A stretch of 64,000 nt of DNA from Candidatus Cryptobacteroides excrementipullorum (GTDB lineage Bacteria; Bacteroidota; Bacteroidia; Bacteroidales; UBA932): positions 1 through 64,000 of the forward strand of contig JADILZ010000018.1 in the NCBI GenBank assembly GCA_017695065.1. Direction: 5' to 3'. A program made the position numbers and the translations under genes. Below are positions 26,342-36,300 of this stretch, piece by piece (positions within the stretch are counted from its first letter, which is position 1; every line of letters starts with the position of its first letter). The notes beneath the pieces are model-generated. The model was not told the DNA's origin, made no database searches, and saw only the letters and a list, made by a program, of their open reading frames with translations.

Positions 26342-26899
26342 ATGGAACAGGACAGGGATCTACAGCTCATAAACAGCATAAACGATGGCGACAGGTCTGC
26401 AGCCGCAGACCTGTATCATCGTTATATAGGATTCCTCACTGCATTGTGTTCCAGATATGTTTTGGACAGGAACGATGTCAGGGACATACTCCAGACAAGC
26501 TTCGTGAAAATCCTTTCTTCGATAAGCAGGTTCCAGTACAGAGGGCCAGGCTCTCTGAAAGCATGGATGAGCAGGATAGTGGTCAATGAATCACTGAAGT
26601 TCCTCCAGGCCAGCAGGAAAAGCGGCGATTTCAAGGAGGAGTTCATGAAGGACAGCTCTGAGACAGGCGAAGAACCGGAAGTGGATGACATCCCTGCAGG
26701 GGAGCTTCAGAGAATGATCCGGGAACTCCCGGACGGATACAGGAGCGTTTTTAACCTGTATGTGTTCGAGGAGCTCAGCCACAAAGAGATAGCATCAATG
26801 CTGGGTATCACCGAAAGCACATCGGCATCACAGTTTCACAGGGCGAGAAATATGCTCGCAAGGAAGATAAAGGAATACAGGAACAGTCTAAACAGGTAA
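26342..26899 (+). CDS. ECF-type RNA polymerase sigma factor
   Basis: This 185-residue sigma-70 family ECF factor has a region 2 with YHRYIGFLTALCSRYVLDRNDVRDILQTSFVKIL (in part; residues 25-60), and a region 4 helix-turn-helix near 135-170 (SHKEIASMLGITESTSASQ, HRARNMLARKI). It would direct polymerase to a small regulon after release from an anti-sigma factor. The gene directly downstream (6 nt) encodes an inner-membrane-anchored protein that is a good candidate for that partner. A NigD-like lipoprotein precedes it by 23 nt. Confidence 0.93.
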   Translation: MEQDRDLQLINSINDGDRSAAADLYHRYIGFLTALCSRYVLDRNDVRDILQTSFVKILSSISRFQYRGPGSLKAWMSRIVVNESLKFLQASRKSGDFKEEFMKDSSETGEEPEVDDIPAGELQRMIRELPDGYRSVFNLYVFEELSHKEIASMLGITESTSASQFHRARNMLARKIKEYRNSLNR

Positions 26900-26905
26900 A
26901 AGACT

Positions 26906-28246
26906 ATGGACAGCCAATGGGAATCAAGACTGCGGGAAAAGATGGCAGGTTACTCCGAGCCTGAGCCGCCGGGACTCTGGAACAGGATCCTGGAGGAAAC
27001 AGGCATGGACGTGGCCAGGAAAGAAAGGAAATCCTCCGGAAGAAGATTTCTCATACCTGCATTCATCATCCCTGCTGCTGCGGCAGCCATTGCGGCATTC
27101 TTCATATTCCGCAGTGACTTCAGCACAAATACCCCTGACACGACAGCCTGGAACAAGGTTCCTGAACCGGCCGGGGAACAGATAATCGGCATAGTACCGG
27201 AAAATGCACAAGACACCGGGATGGAAGAATCCACCGTGGAAGGGCATGAAAGCCTAATAGCGGATGCTGCCCCTCTGTCCGGCCCTTCCGGAAAAAATGG
27301 ACAGCCGCAGCAGGGTCCTCAGCAGGACATAACCGCGGACGAAGCCCGGGACAAAGCCCCTGGAAACACAGGAGACACTGGAGACACGGCTGAAATGCAT
27401 GGAACCGGCCAGACAGGCGGAAGTGCAACTGAGGAAACAGACAAAATGAACGGCAGCGGAACAGACAGCAGACCGGTCCGCAAGCCTCAGGAAGAATACA
27501 GGGAGGATTTCTGGAACGACACCGACTTCAGAAAAGACAGATCCAGGAAAAGGAGGATGAGTGCTGACGTATTCATCTCAAACCTCACCGGCTCAGCACA
27601 TTCATACAACGGATTCGGCACATACCAGCCTCAGTCCGCTTCGTTCAAGGGCATCCCGGCGACAAATGCGGTAAGCGGGACTCCTGGGACAGGGGTGCTG
27701 CTGATCACTCAGGAAAAAATGTCAAACACAGAAATAAAACACAGGCAGCCTATAAGGGCAGGACTGAATTTCAGGTACAACATTACTGAAAGATGGGGGC
27801 TGGAGACTGGGCTTGTGTATTCATATCTTTCATCCTCAATGACTTCCGAGAACGGATCCAGATACTCAACCAACACCGAACAGGTACTCCACTACCTCGG
27901 GATACCGCTGAAAGCAAGCTATGATATATTCTCAAGGCGGCATTTCACCATATATGCAAGCGCAGGTGGAATGGTGGAAAAATGCATAAAAGGGAAAGTT
28001 TCAACCAAGTCCAGGTTCAACGAATCCGACACAGGACCGCTGCAGGACAAAGTCACCATAAGGCAGCTCCAATGGTCGGTAAGCGCGGAAGCCGGAGTGC
28101 AATGGAACATAATACCCATGCTGGGAGTGTACATAGAGCCTGGAGTGAGCTGGTATTTCGACAACGGAAGCATGGTAAGCACGATATACAAGGAAAAGCC
28201 TCTGAACTTCAACCTTGAATTCGGTCTCAGATTTTCGTTTGAATAG
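26906..28246 (+). CDS. Probable anti-sigma factor fused to an outer-membrane beta-barrel domain
   Basis: The protein has 446 residues in three parts. Residues 1-45 form a short cytoplasmic segment (WESRLREKMAGYSEPEPPGL) like those of Bacteroidota anti-sigma proteins. Residues 48-68 form one membrane helix, and about 70-210 is a low-complexity linker rich in Gly, Thr, Gln and Asp. The last part, from about 212, looks like an 8-strand PorT/OmpX-like barrel (IRAGLNFRYNITERWGLETG, FNLEFGLRFSF at the end). It follows the ECF sigma gene by 6 nt. A protein with an inner-membrane helix and an outer-membrane barrel would span the periplasm, or the barrel may stay soluble; either is unusual. The anti-sigma role is inferred from order and topology. 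Confidence 0.7.
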   Translation: MDSQWESRLREKMAGYSEPEPPGLWNRILEETGMDVARKERKSSGRRFLIPAFIIPAAAAAIAAFFIFRSDFSTNTPDTTAWNKVPEPAGEQIIGIVPENAQDTGMEESTVEGHESLIADAAPLSGPSGKNGQPQQGPQQDITADEARDKAPGNTGDTGDTAEMHGTGQTGGSATEETDKMNGSGTDSRPVRKPQEEYREDFWNDTDFRKDRSRKRRMSADVFISNLTGSAHSYNGFGTYQPQSASFKGIPATNAVSGTPGTGVLLITQEKMSNTEIKHRQPIRAGLNFRYNITERWGLETGLVYSYLSSSMTSENGSRYSTNTEQVLHYLGIPLKASYDIFSRRHFTIYASAGGMVEKCIKGKVSTKSRFNESDTGPLQDKVTIRQLQWSVSAEAGVQWNIIPMLGVYIEPGVSWYFDNGSMVSTIYKEKPLNFNLEFGLRFSFE

Positions 28247-28306
28247 TCTCCGGCCATGCAGCTGCGGACTACTTCAAATAAATTCATCAAATGTAAGAAA
28301 GATGTA

Positions 28307-28336
28307 TTGACATGTAAAATATTTTTCTTACCTTTG
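28307..28336 (+). promoter_or_regulatory. Promoter of tRNA-His
   Basis: TTG at 28307-28309 and TACCTTTG at 28329-28336, with 19 nt between them, fit the Bacteroidota consensus. An 8-nt inverted repeat (GTAAGAAA at 28293-28300 with its complement at 28324-28331) surrounds the -33 region and touches the -7 element, which may be chance in AT-rich DNA. Confidence 0.72.
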
Positions 28337-28354
28337 CAGTCCCAAAACCAATAT

Positions 28355-28429
28355 GGTACCCATAGTTCAGTTGGTTAGAGCGTCAGATTGTGGTTCTGAA
28401 TGTCGTCGGTTCGAATCCGACTGGGTACC
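28355..28429 (+). tRNA. tRNA-His (anticodon GTG)
   Basis: The cloverleaf is complete with the extra G at position -1 (28355) facing the discriminator C, the hallmark of tRNA-His. Acceptor arms are GTACCCA and TGGGTAC, the anticodon arm is TCAGATTGTGGTTCTGA with GTG at 28390-28392, and the T arm is GTCGGTTCGAATCCGAC. CCA is not encoded. Confidence 0.96.
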
Positions 28430-28434
28430 CTCCG

Positions 28435-28473
28435 AATCCTCTGGAGTCATTTGATTTCCAGAGGATTTTTCTT
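28435..28473 (+). terminator. Intrinsic terminator of tRNA-His
   Basis: An 11-bp stem (28435-28445 with 28457-28467) is followed by a T-rich tract, 5 nt past the tRNA end. Confidence 0.88.
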
Positions 28474-28509
28474 ATTATTGCATCCGCAATATAAATTCCG
28501 GTCAATTAT

Positions 28510-29577
28510 ATGGAAAAACTGTCGCATATTCTCAGGGCAGGGATAATGCTCCTGGCAATGATATCCGCTGCAGGATGCCTGCAGGGACTGGTGGAGGAAG
28601 AGGATGCAGGAGACCTCGAGAACAGGCACTATGAACTGCCGGTCATATTCCATGTACTATATACAGATATCACTGACCCATTGGAGTTTGTAAGCCAGAA
28701 CCGGTTTTCGGAACTTATCTCGGCAGCAAATGCCAGATACAAGGGTGCGTCCTCATCCAGCGCGGACATGGGAGTGTCATTCAGGCTCGCCGAGAAGGAC
28801 GGAAACGGGAACACGCTAAGGACTCCCGGTGTAGAATACATAAGATGGAGCGGGGAATACCCGATAGACCCCCAGGCTTTCATGACAGACACGTCAGGAG
28901 AGTACGCGGACCTTCTCTGGAATCCGAACGAATACATCAACGTAATGGTTTACGAATTTCTCCAGACCGATGCCGGATCCATCACACTCGGAATCTCCCA
29001 CATACCATTCTCGACTTCGGGAAGCACGTATCTGGAAGGGCTTACGGAAACAGAATACCAGGCATTGGGGAAAGAAAACCTCAATTTTCCCTATTGCGTG
29101 TCAATAAACAGCCGCTATATATACCGGCAGACCTCTTCCGGCATTTATGACAGCGCTGACGCCGGAGTGACACTGTCACATGAACTCGGCCATTTTCTCG
29201 GGCTGCTTCATGTGTTTCTGGACGAGGGTGAAACAGGAGATGACAGTGACTTCTGCGATGACACCCCGTGCTACTATTACCAGGAGTACATGGCAGAGAT
29301 GGAGTCCATGATTGCAAGCGGGATAAGGGATTTCGAGACTCTCGCAGGACGGACAAGCATACACGGAGGACGGTTCACATCGCACAACATCATGGATTAC
29401 AGTTTCAGCTACTCAGACCAGTTCACTGAGGACCAGAAAGAAAGGGTGAGACATGTCCTGCTATACAGCCCCCTGATTCCCGGGCCGAAGGTATCCACCA
29501 GGACAGTGGCAGCGCCCGAGGGCATAGCCGACCTGACAATCAGGACCATGGAACGGTCTGTACCTGTGTGTCAATAG
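28510..29577 (+). CDS. Zinc-dependent metalloprotease lipoprotein (BF0631-like)
   Basis: This lipoprotein of 355 residues has a signal ending ISAAGC (Cys near residue 23). HELGHFLGLLH near residues 223-233 is the HExxHxxGxxH zinc site of metzincins, and HNIMDYSFSYSDQFTEDQ near 296-313 supplies the Met-turn. The layout fits the BF0631-type zinc metalloprotease lipoproteins of Bacteroides, related to the pappalysin/cytophagalysin group. It would act at the cell surface or in the periplasm; the substrate is unknown. It follows tRNA-His by 80 nt and no strong promoter of its own is seen. A long inverted repeat ends the unit. Confidence 0.88.
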   Translation: MEKLSHILRAGIMLLAMISAAGCLQGLVEEEDAGDLENRHYELPVIFHVLYTDITDPLEFVSQNRFSELISAANARYKGASSSSADMGVSFRLAEKDGNGNTLRTPGVEYIRWSGEYPIDPQAFMTDTSGEYADLLWNPNEYINVMVYEFLQTDAGSITLGISHIPFSTSGSTYLEGLTETEYQALGKENLNFPYCVSINSRYIYRQTSSGIYDSADAGVTLSHELGHFLGLLHVFLDEGETGDDSDFCDDTPCYYYQEYMAEMESMIASGIRDFETLAGRTSIHGGRFTSHNIMDYSFSYSDQFTEDQKERVRHVLLYSPLIPGPKVSTRTVAAPEGIADLTIRTMERSVPVCQ

Positions 29578-29582
29578 GTGGC

Positions 29583-29647
29583 CATGAGGGTGGCCCGGAA
29601 GGATACTTTCCGCGTTACGCCTGATTCACCTTCCGGGCCACCTCATG
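29583..29647. terminator. Long inverted repeat between convergent metalloprotease and sulfatase genes
   Basis: Arms of about 19-20 nt (29583-29602 and 29629-29647) pair with one extra G on the left side around a 26-nt loop. There is no T-run on either side. The position between two convergent stop codons suggests a bidirectional terminator or transcript-end stabiliser. Confidence 0.7.
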
Positions 29648-29674
29648 TCCAGCATGGAAAACCACGCTGCGTGA

Positions 29675-31246
29675 TTATTTCTTCTGAGCCGCCAGCTTGC
29701 TCTCTATAGGGTCCTGATACTGGTCCTGAAGCCTCTTGAGCTCTTCTTTCAGCTGTGCAGTGACCTCCTCATAACCAGGCTTTCCGTAAAGGTTGTCCAT
29801 CTCATGAGGGTCTGACTGGAGATCGTAGAGTTCCCACTCGTCTATGTCATTATAGAAATGTATCAGCTTCCATCTGTCAGTCCTGACACCATAGTGGCGC
29901 TTGACCATGTGCTCGGCAGGATACTCATAGAAATGATAGTAAAGGGACTTCCTCCAGTTGTCAGGTTTCTCCCCTTTCAGCAGAGGCAGCAGGGAAACAC
30001 CCTGGATGTCATCCGGTATAGGAGCACCGGCAATGTCAAGGAATGTAGGGGCATAGTCGATGTTCTGGACCAGCTGAGGGATATCGCCTCTGGCGTCCAA
30101 TCCATCAGGAAGCCGCATCACGAGAGGCGTACGCATTGACTCTTCATACATGAACCTCTTGTCAAACCATCCGTGCTCTCCCATATAGAAACCCTGGTCG
30201 GAAGTATATACTACGAGCGTGTTCTCGAGCATCCCCTTCTCTTCCAGATAGTCAAGGACACGCCCCACATTGTCGTCAAGAGACTTGAGGACCTTTGCAT
30301 AGTCACGCATATATCTCTGGAACTTCCACTCCGCCAGATCCTTGCCCTGAGGGTTCTTCTGCTGGAACTCTTTGATTAAAGGAGCGTAGGCAGCCTTGTA
30401 GACCTCCCTGTCCTCAGGTGAAAGACGGTTTACCATGGCATGGTATGTAGCAGCCAGAGGAGTGTTCAGTCCCTCGATATCCATCTTGGTGTCATAGACT
30501 ATATCCATATCCTTCCAGATGCTCATCTCCTGCTCGGCAGCGGCAGTGCGTCCTTTATAATCATCATAGAAATTATCCGGGAGATCGAATGTCTTGTCTT
30601 CATATTCATTGAGATACTTCAGCTCCGGAAGCCAGGCCCGATGGCAGGCCTTGTGGTGGATGAACAGGCAGAAAGGCTTGTCCTTGTCACGCCGGTTCTC
30701 CATCCAGTCGATACCCATGTCAGTGATGATGTTGGTGACATAGCCCTCAACGCGGACAGTGTCATTGTCCATTGTGATGAAGGAAGGGTTGTAGTAATCC
30801 CCCTGTCCCGGCACTATCTCCCAGTAGTCAAACCCTGTAGGAAGAGACTCGAGATGCCATTTTCCCACAATGGCTGTCTGGTAGCCGGCTTTCTGAAGGA
30901 GCTTGGGCATGGTCTGCTGGGAACCGTCGAAGACACAGGTGGTGTTGTCCGTAAAACCGTTGGCATGGCTGTGTTTGCCCGTAAACATGCAGGCACGGCT
31001 CGGGCCGCTCAGAGAATTGGCGACAAAGCTGTTTGTGAACTTCACACCGTCACTGGCAATTCTGTCCAGGTTCGGAGTATCGACATATCTGCCGTCATAA
31101 CAGCTCATCATCTGAGCCGTATGGTCATCGGTCATGATGTATACTATGTTGTACCTGGTATCGGCTTTCTTTTCCTGGCCGCACGAAGTGAGGGCAATGA
31201 GTACGGCCGCACCGGACAGAGCCCTGATCACGTTAATTTCTGTCAT
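29675..31246 (-). CDS. Serine-type sulfatase, similar to GlcNAc-6-O-sulfatases (S1_11-like)
   Basis: This 523-residue lipoprotein has a signal ending LTSC (Cys near residue 22). NIVYIMTDDHTAQMMSCYDG opens the alkaline-phosphatase-like fold with the metal-binding Asp pair. LSGPSRACMFTGKHSH carries Ser80-Gly-Pro-Ser-Arg84, so Ser80 would be converted to formylglycine by an anaerobic radical-SAM maturase, which is not in this window. YTSDQGFYMGEHGWFDKR near 346-363 holds further metal ligands. The overall sequence resembles Bacteroides sulfatases that remove 6-O-sulfate from N-acetylglucosamine in mucin or heparan-type glycans; that specificity is inferred. It is the last gene after SusC and SusD. 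Confidence 0.85.
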   Translation of the reverse strand: MTEINVIRALSGAAVLIALTSCGQEKKADTRYNIVYIMTDDHTAQMMSCYDGRYVDTPNLDRIASDGVKFTNSFVANSLSGPSRACMFTGKHSHANGFTDNTTCVFDGSQQTMPKLLQKAGYQTAIVGKWHLESLPTGFDYWEIVPGQGDYYNPSFITMDNDTVRVEGYVTNIITDMGIDWMENRRDKDKPFCLFIHHKACHRAWLPELKYLNEYEDKTFDLPDNFYDDYKGRTAAAEQEMSIWKDMDIVYDTKMDIEGLNTPLAATYHAMVNRLSPEDREVYKAAYAPLIKEFQQKNPQGKDLAEWKFQRYMRDYAKVLKSLDDNVGRVLDYLEEKGMLENTLVVYTSDQGFYMGEHGWFDKRFMYEESMRTPLVMRLPDGLDARGDIPQLVQNIDYAPTFLDIAGAPIPDDIQGVSLLPLLKGEKPDNWRKSLYYHFYEYPAEHMVKRHYGVRTDRWKLIHFYNDIDEWELYDLQSDPHEMDNLYGKPGYEEVTAQLKEELKRLQDQYQDPIESKLAAQKK

Positions 31247-31282
31247 ATTTTCCTGATGATGTAAAATTTCGGTGAAGATACT

Positions 31283-31344
31283 AAAAAAAAAGATTCGGTC
31301 ACCCCGGCCCGGTCAGGAATCTGCAGGAACTCTCCAGATCCTGA
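31283..31344 (-). terminator. Possible attenuator between SusD and the sulfatase
   Basis: Read on the minus strand, a 10-bp stem with one bulge (31313-31323 with 31335-31344) is followed by a GC-rich segment, a GAATC element and nine T (complement of 31283-31291), only 36 nt before the sulfatase start. No promoter fits in those 36 nt. Partial termination here would lower sulfatase output relative to SusCD. Confidence 0.45.
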
Positions 31345-31442
31345 ACCGTGTCCAGGATGGCCAGAATGTAAATGTGAAGCGGACCCGGCAGGAAAATCCC
31401 GCCCCGGTCAGGCAGGACATCACGCCGGTCCGCCCAAGGATT

Positions 31443-33311
31443 CTACCAGCCAGGGTTCTGCACCCAGAGATTATCTGTCAGGGTCAACATTCCCTGCCTT
31501 ATAGGCAGCAGGTAGTCTCTGTCCACATGGAACTGGTAGCCGTTCGGGAGATTGCCGAAAGGAAGGATATACCTGTCACCGCGGGAATCGGCCGGAGTAA
31601 GGAAGAGATTGTTGTCCTGTGGCTGGTCATATACGAGCGCATCGCCATAGAACTCGTTGCCCTCCAGATTGCTTCCGGTGAACATCGCCCCGTAAGGGAC
31701 ATAGTCCTTGATCAGCACATCGGCTGCTGCCCAGCGGAAGATGTCATACATCCTGCGGCCTTCACACGCCAGCTCTACCCTTCTCTCGCGGCGTACAACC
31801 TGGATATACTTGTCGTTACCTCCTCCGACATTGTACATCGGATAATCCTCGTCAGCAAGGAACTCCCTGTCGAAGTCCACCTCAGGCATGCCTACGCGGT
31901 CGCGCAGAGGCTTGAGAGCGGCCTTTATCCTCGCCTCGTTGGCAGCGCCGTCAAGCTCGGCAAGAGCCTCGGCGAAGTTCAAAAGAGCGTCCGCATACCG
32001 GAACTGTATGGCAGGAGTCTGGCTCTTGTACTCGCCTTCGATAGTGGAAAAATCCGTAGGGTTGATCTCGACATGCTTCAGAAGAGCATATCCTGTAGCG
32101 TTCCTGTGATATGCACCGCTCGGGTCACCCTGGAGCAACGGAAGAGTGAACACGAAATCAGGAGTCCCGTTTTCATCGGTGTCAGGACGGAGCTGCTGCC
32201 CCGGAATGCAGACTGTCTGGGAAAGACGCGGGTCGCGGACCGTAGGAAGGAGTTCGTTTCCGTACACCCTCTTGGCGGCAAGCCTCTCTTCTCCGGTGAA
32301 AGGTCTTCCGTCTATGGTAAGGTAATCATCAACGAGAGAAGCCGTAATGCCTTTCTCTCCTCCGCCCAGGTTCTGGAATCTCGTGACGGAATGACCGATG
32401 TTGTCGGCTATGTTGTACTTCTTCCACCAGAGGACCTCAGGATTGGATGTAAGGTCAAGGGTAACGAACATCTCCCTGTAGTCGTTGAGAGGATCGCCGG
32501 TAGAGTAGATCTGCCATCTTCCGGCCTCGTCTCCCTCTATTATAGGAGCCACGGCATCCACAGCCTGCTGGAGATAGTCATCGATTTTCTGATCCGTTAT
32601 CTCAGGATCAAAGAACTCGTCACCCTTTGCCTTATGGTACTTCTCCCATGTAGCCTCGAACAGGGCCACCTCGCTCTTGAATATGCGGGCCACATCCTTG
32701 TGGACCCTCATTGACCTGTTGTTTTCCTGCACCTGGAGGTTCTCTATCGCCAAATCCAGGTCAGCAAGTATCTTGTCAGTGATGAAAGTCCTGCTGTCAC
32801 GAGGCAGCTTGAGTTCCTCGATGTTCGGGTTGAGCACCTGGTCCACCCATGTCACACCGCCATAGTCCTTCAGGAGAAGGAAATAATACCAGGCCCTGAA
32901 ATAATAGACCTCTCCTACACACTGCCTGTATTCCGCATCATCGGTGGAGCCTGTATAGTTCCCGAGGCTGTTGATCATGAAGTTGGCAGCCCTTATCCAG
33001 TTGTATGCCGACAATGTCCCGGCACTGGAAAGGGTCATGTCACCGTTGAGACGGGTATTAACGGAAGCATATACCATATTGTCACTCATGATATCGCCGA
33101 AAGCAATGCCAGTTCCGTTGACAGTGGAAGGATGTCCGCGGAAAGCATCCTGATAGAAGTTGTTCAGATACTTCTGCATCTCGCCCACGGTCCTGAACAC
33201 AGTGGAAGTGGATATGACCCCTTCAGGTTCCTTGTCCAGGCTGAAGCAGCCCGAAACGGAAGCAGCCAGTGCCAGACCCGCGAGGAATATATATATTTTT
33301 TTCATTGTCAT
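31443..33311 (-). CDS. SusD/RagB-family outer-membrane glycan-binding lipoprotein
   Basis: This 622-residue surface lipoprotein has a signal ending VSGC (Cys near residue 22) followed by FSLDKEPEGVISTSTVF. Conserved SusD features include YFRAWYYFLLLKDYGGVTWV near 152-171, RYADALLNFAEALAELDGA near 436-454 and RRERRVELACEGRRMYDIFRW near 531-551. SusD closes over the SusC channel and binds the incoming oligosaccharide. The gene starts 8 nt after SusC ends. ATG at 33311 or 33305 could serve; the shorter form (MKKIYIFL) is more usual. Confidence 0.96.
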   Translation of the reverse strand: MTMKKIYIFLAGLALAASVSGCFSLDKEPEGVISTSTVFRTVGEMQKYLNNFYQDAFRGHPSTVNGTGIAFGDIMSDNMVYASVNTRLNGDMTLSSAGTLSAYNWIRAANFMINSLGNYTGSTDDAEYRQCVGEVYYFRAWYYFLLLKDYGGVTWVDQVLNPNIEELKLPRDSRTFITDKILADLDLAIENLQVQENNRSMRVHKDVARIFKSEVALFEATWEKYHKAKGDEFFDPEITDQKIDDYLQQAVDAVAPIIEGDEAGRWQIYSTGDPLNDYREMFVTLDLTSNPEVLWWKKYNIADNIGHSVTRFQNLGGGEKGITASLVDDYLTIDGRPFTGEERLAAKRVYGNELLPTVRDPRLSQTVCIPGQQLRPDTDENGTPDFVFTLPLLQGDPSGAYHRNATGYALLKHVEINPTDFSTIEGEYKSQTPAIQFRYADALLNFAEALAELDGAANEARIKAALKPLRDRVGMPEVDFDREFLADEDYPMYNVGGGNDKYIQVVRRERRVELACEGRRMYDIFRWAAADVLIKDYVPYGAMFTGSNLEGNEFYGDALVYDQPQDNNLFLTPADSRGDRYILPFGNLPNGYQFHVDRDYLLPIRQGMLTLTDNLWVQNPGW

Positions 33312-33319
33312 AATGGTTG

Positions 33320-36300
33320 TTACAGATTAATGATAAGACCTATTGAGTATATCCTGTTCATAGGATAGTTCTTTCCACCTTCACCGGAATACCCTGATGA
33401 TGTGAATATCGCCTCAGGGTCAAACATCTTGGCAAGCTTGGTGAATGTCACGAGGTTGTCTCCCGAGAAATAAACCTGAAGCTTGGTAAGCCCTATCTTC
33501 TTTATCATCTTCTGAGGGAAGTCATAGCTGAGAGTCAGGTTCTTGAGTCTGCAGTAAGCCGCACTCTGGAGATACTGGTCACTGGTCAGCTGTGTCTTGT
33601 TGGTGTACTGGCTGGTAGCCGCACCCGCTGCATTGATGTAAGGACGAGGATAGTACGCATCCCTGTTATCCTCTGTCCAGTAGTCCAGATGGTCATTGAA
33701 TACTGTAGTCTGTGCATACGAGCTGCCTCCCCAGAAATACACTCCGTTAGGCCACCAGTCACGCTTGCCCACACCCTGGAACATCACACTCAGGGATATA
33801 CCTTTCCATGAGAGGGAACCCTGGATGGTGTAGTTGTATCTCGGGGTCGTGCTTCCGATGATCTCGTAGTCACCCATATCACCGAGAGTATTGGTACCGT
33901 TATCTATCTTATTGTCACCGTTTATGTCCAGATACTTGACATCTCCCGGCTGCCATGGCTGGGATGAAATGTAGGAAAGGTCGAGCTTGTTGTATTCCGC
34001 AGCCTCTTCAGGGGTCTGTATAAGGCCTCCGGATCTGAGACCCCAGATCTCGCCGACTTCACGGCCGGCATACCAGCTTCCTGAAGGGTTCGTCAGCGTA
34101 GGGTTACTGTACTCTGTAACCACTGCAGTAGCGTCATAGACCGATCCTCCGATGGAGAAGTCCACCTCTTTGGCTATCTGCCCCCTGTAGAGAAGGGAAA
34201 GTTCCCATCCACGGTTACGCATACATGCATTGTTGGTCTGAGGCGGAGTAGCGCCGAAAAAGTCAGGAAGTTCCTCCACAGGTCCGAGCATGTCCTTGGT
34301 ATCCCTCTGGAAGAACTCCAGGCTACCGGTAAGACGACCCTTGAGCATATTCCAGTCGAGGGCTATGTTCTTGCTGTCAACCTTCTCCCAGGTGGTGTTC
34401 GGGTTAACGACACCAGGTGCGTAGAAGTACATCTCACGCCCGTTCTCGAAATACCAGCTTCCCTGGGCGTTAGGTGTGATGGTCGATGCAAATGTGTAGA
34501 GAGCAGCCCCTGCCTGGTTTCCGAGCTGACCCCACGAAGCCCTGATCTTCAGTTCGTCGAAAAGATGGCTTGCAGGCTCGAAGAAAGGCTCGCGGGCAAT
34601 GTTCCATCCCACAGACACTGAAGGGAAGAAGCCCCACCTGTTGCCTTTTGCGAAACGTGAGGATCCGTCATACCTGGCGCTGAACTCAAGAAGGTACCGG
34701 CCATCGTAGTCATAGTTGATACGTCCGAAGAATCCTCTTGTGGCCCAGCCGTTCCTGGTCTCTGAAAGTACCTTGCTCTCGTCGGACATACCCATGTTGA
34801 GACTCGTGTTGGTGTATGTGGCAAGATTGGTCACATAGCCATACATATAATTGTAGTTGTAGTCCTCCTCCTGGAAACCGACGGTGAACGCGAAGTTGTT
34901 CTTGTTCGCGGAGAAATTATAGGAAGTATATACATTCAGGGACTGGTAACGGATAATATCCATCTTTCTCAAGAAAGAACCGTCAGCCACTACTCCCATC
35001 TCGCCTCTGGTACCTTTCGAAGTGGTGACACCGTCAAGGGCGTAGATGTCAGGAGCCTGGTTCATGGCCTTGTAGTTCCAGTTGTTCTGCTTGTACGTGT
35101 AGTCTGCGAAGATTTTCCAGTTCTTCACAGGCTCGACCTCAAGGCCGAGTGTGAAGAGGAAGTCGTCATCAAGGCTGTTGGTGTATGTGCCGCTCTGCAG
35201 ATAAGGAACGAGCGAAAGTTCGGTGAAATGCCCGTTAGGGTCGATATAATGTACCGTAGGACGGAAACGCGCAAGAGAATGGTAGAATCCCTCGGAAAGA
35301 CCTCCGTCACCGAACGGGGTGTTGGTTTCCTGATGGCTGTACTTGGTATTGAATTTCAGACGCAGCCATTTTGTAAGGTTCGCATTGAGGTTGGCGTTGA
35401 TATTGAACCTCTTGTAGTCTATGTCCGCATAACGGAGGATACCGTCTTCAGAATATGCGCCCCCGGATACATAATAGCGTACCTTGTCAGTACCTCCGCT
35501 GAGGCTGAGGTTGTGGTCCTGCTTGAAAGCGAAATCCTTGTAGTGGAGGTCGAAGTAGTCAGTGTTACCCACACCGCTCTCGGAGTTTTCGAATGCAGGG
35601 TTCATGCTGGCTCCCGGCTGAAGTTCAAACCAAGGATCGACGCTGGACGGATTGTCGATGAACTGCTGGAGCAGGGCAATCTTCTCATCCGAATAAAGAC
35701 GGGTACTTCCGGTATTGCGCACACCGGCATTCCAGTAATTGGCGAAATCGACAGAGTTGGCCATATCAGGGAGAACTGTAGGCTGGGTCCAGCCGACATT
35801 ACCGTGATAGCTTACCCTCATCTTGCCTTCCTCACCGCCTTTGGTGGTTACCAGGATGACACCGTACGCCGCACGCGCACCATAGATGGCACTTGCTGAT
35901 GCATCCTTCAGGACAGAGATGCTGGCCACATCGTTAGGGTTCACATCGGAAAGGTCCATCTCCACACCATCCACCAGGACATAAGGAGTAGAAGTGCCGG
36001 AAAGGTTACCCTGGCCACGGATCTGGAGGGTACCCTTTGCACCAGGACGTCCTGAATTTGAGTTGTTTACAGTAAGTCCCGGTACCAGACCCTGAAGACT
36101 CTGTGTAATATTGGCGACAGGACGCATGTCCAGGTCTTCAGCCTCCACTGTGGAGACAGACCCGGTGAGGTTGACCTTCTTCTGGACACCGTAACCGACT
36201 ACCACCACCTCATCGAGGAAGTCCATGGAAGTGCGCAGAAGCACATTCTGGGTAGCCTGACCTGTCCAGGTGATTTCCTGGGTATTGTACCCGAGCAAAG

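Noticed and set aside
28355..28510. tRNA-His as a possible integration site
   Set aside because: No integrase, no repeat of the tRNA 3-prime end and no change in gene content are visible on either side.
31272..32714. Open frame of about 480 codons opposite SusD
   Set aside because: It is antisense to a clear SusD gene and shows no signal peptide or motif.
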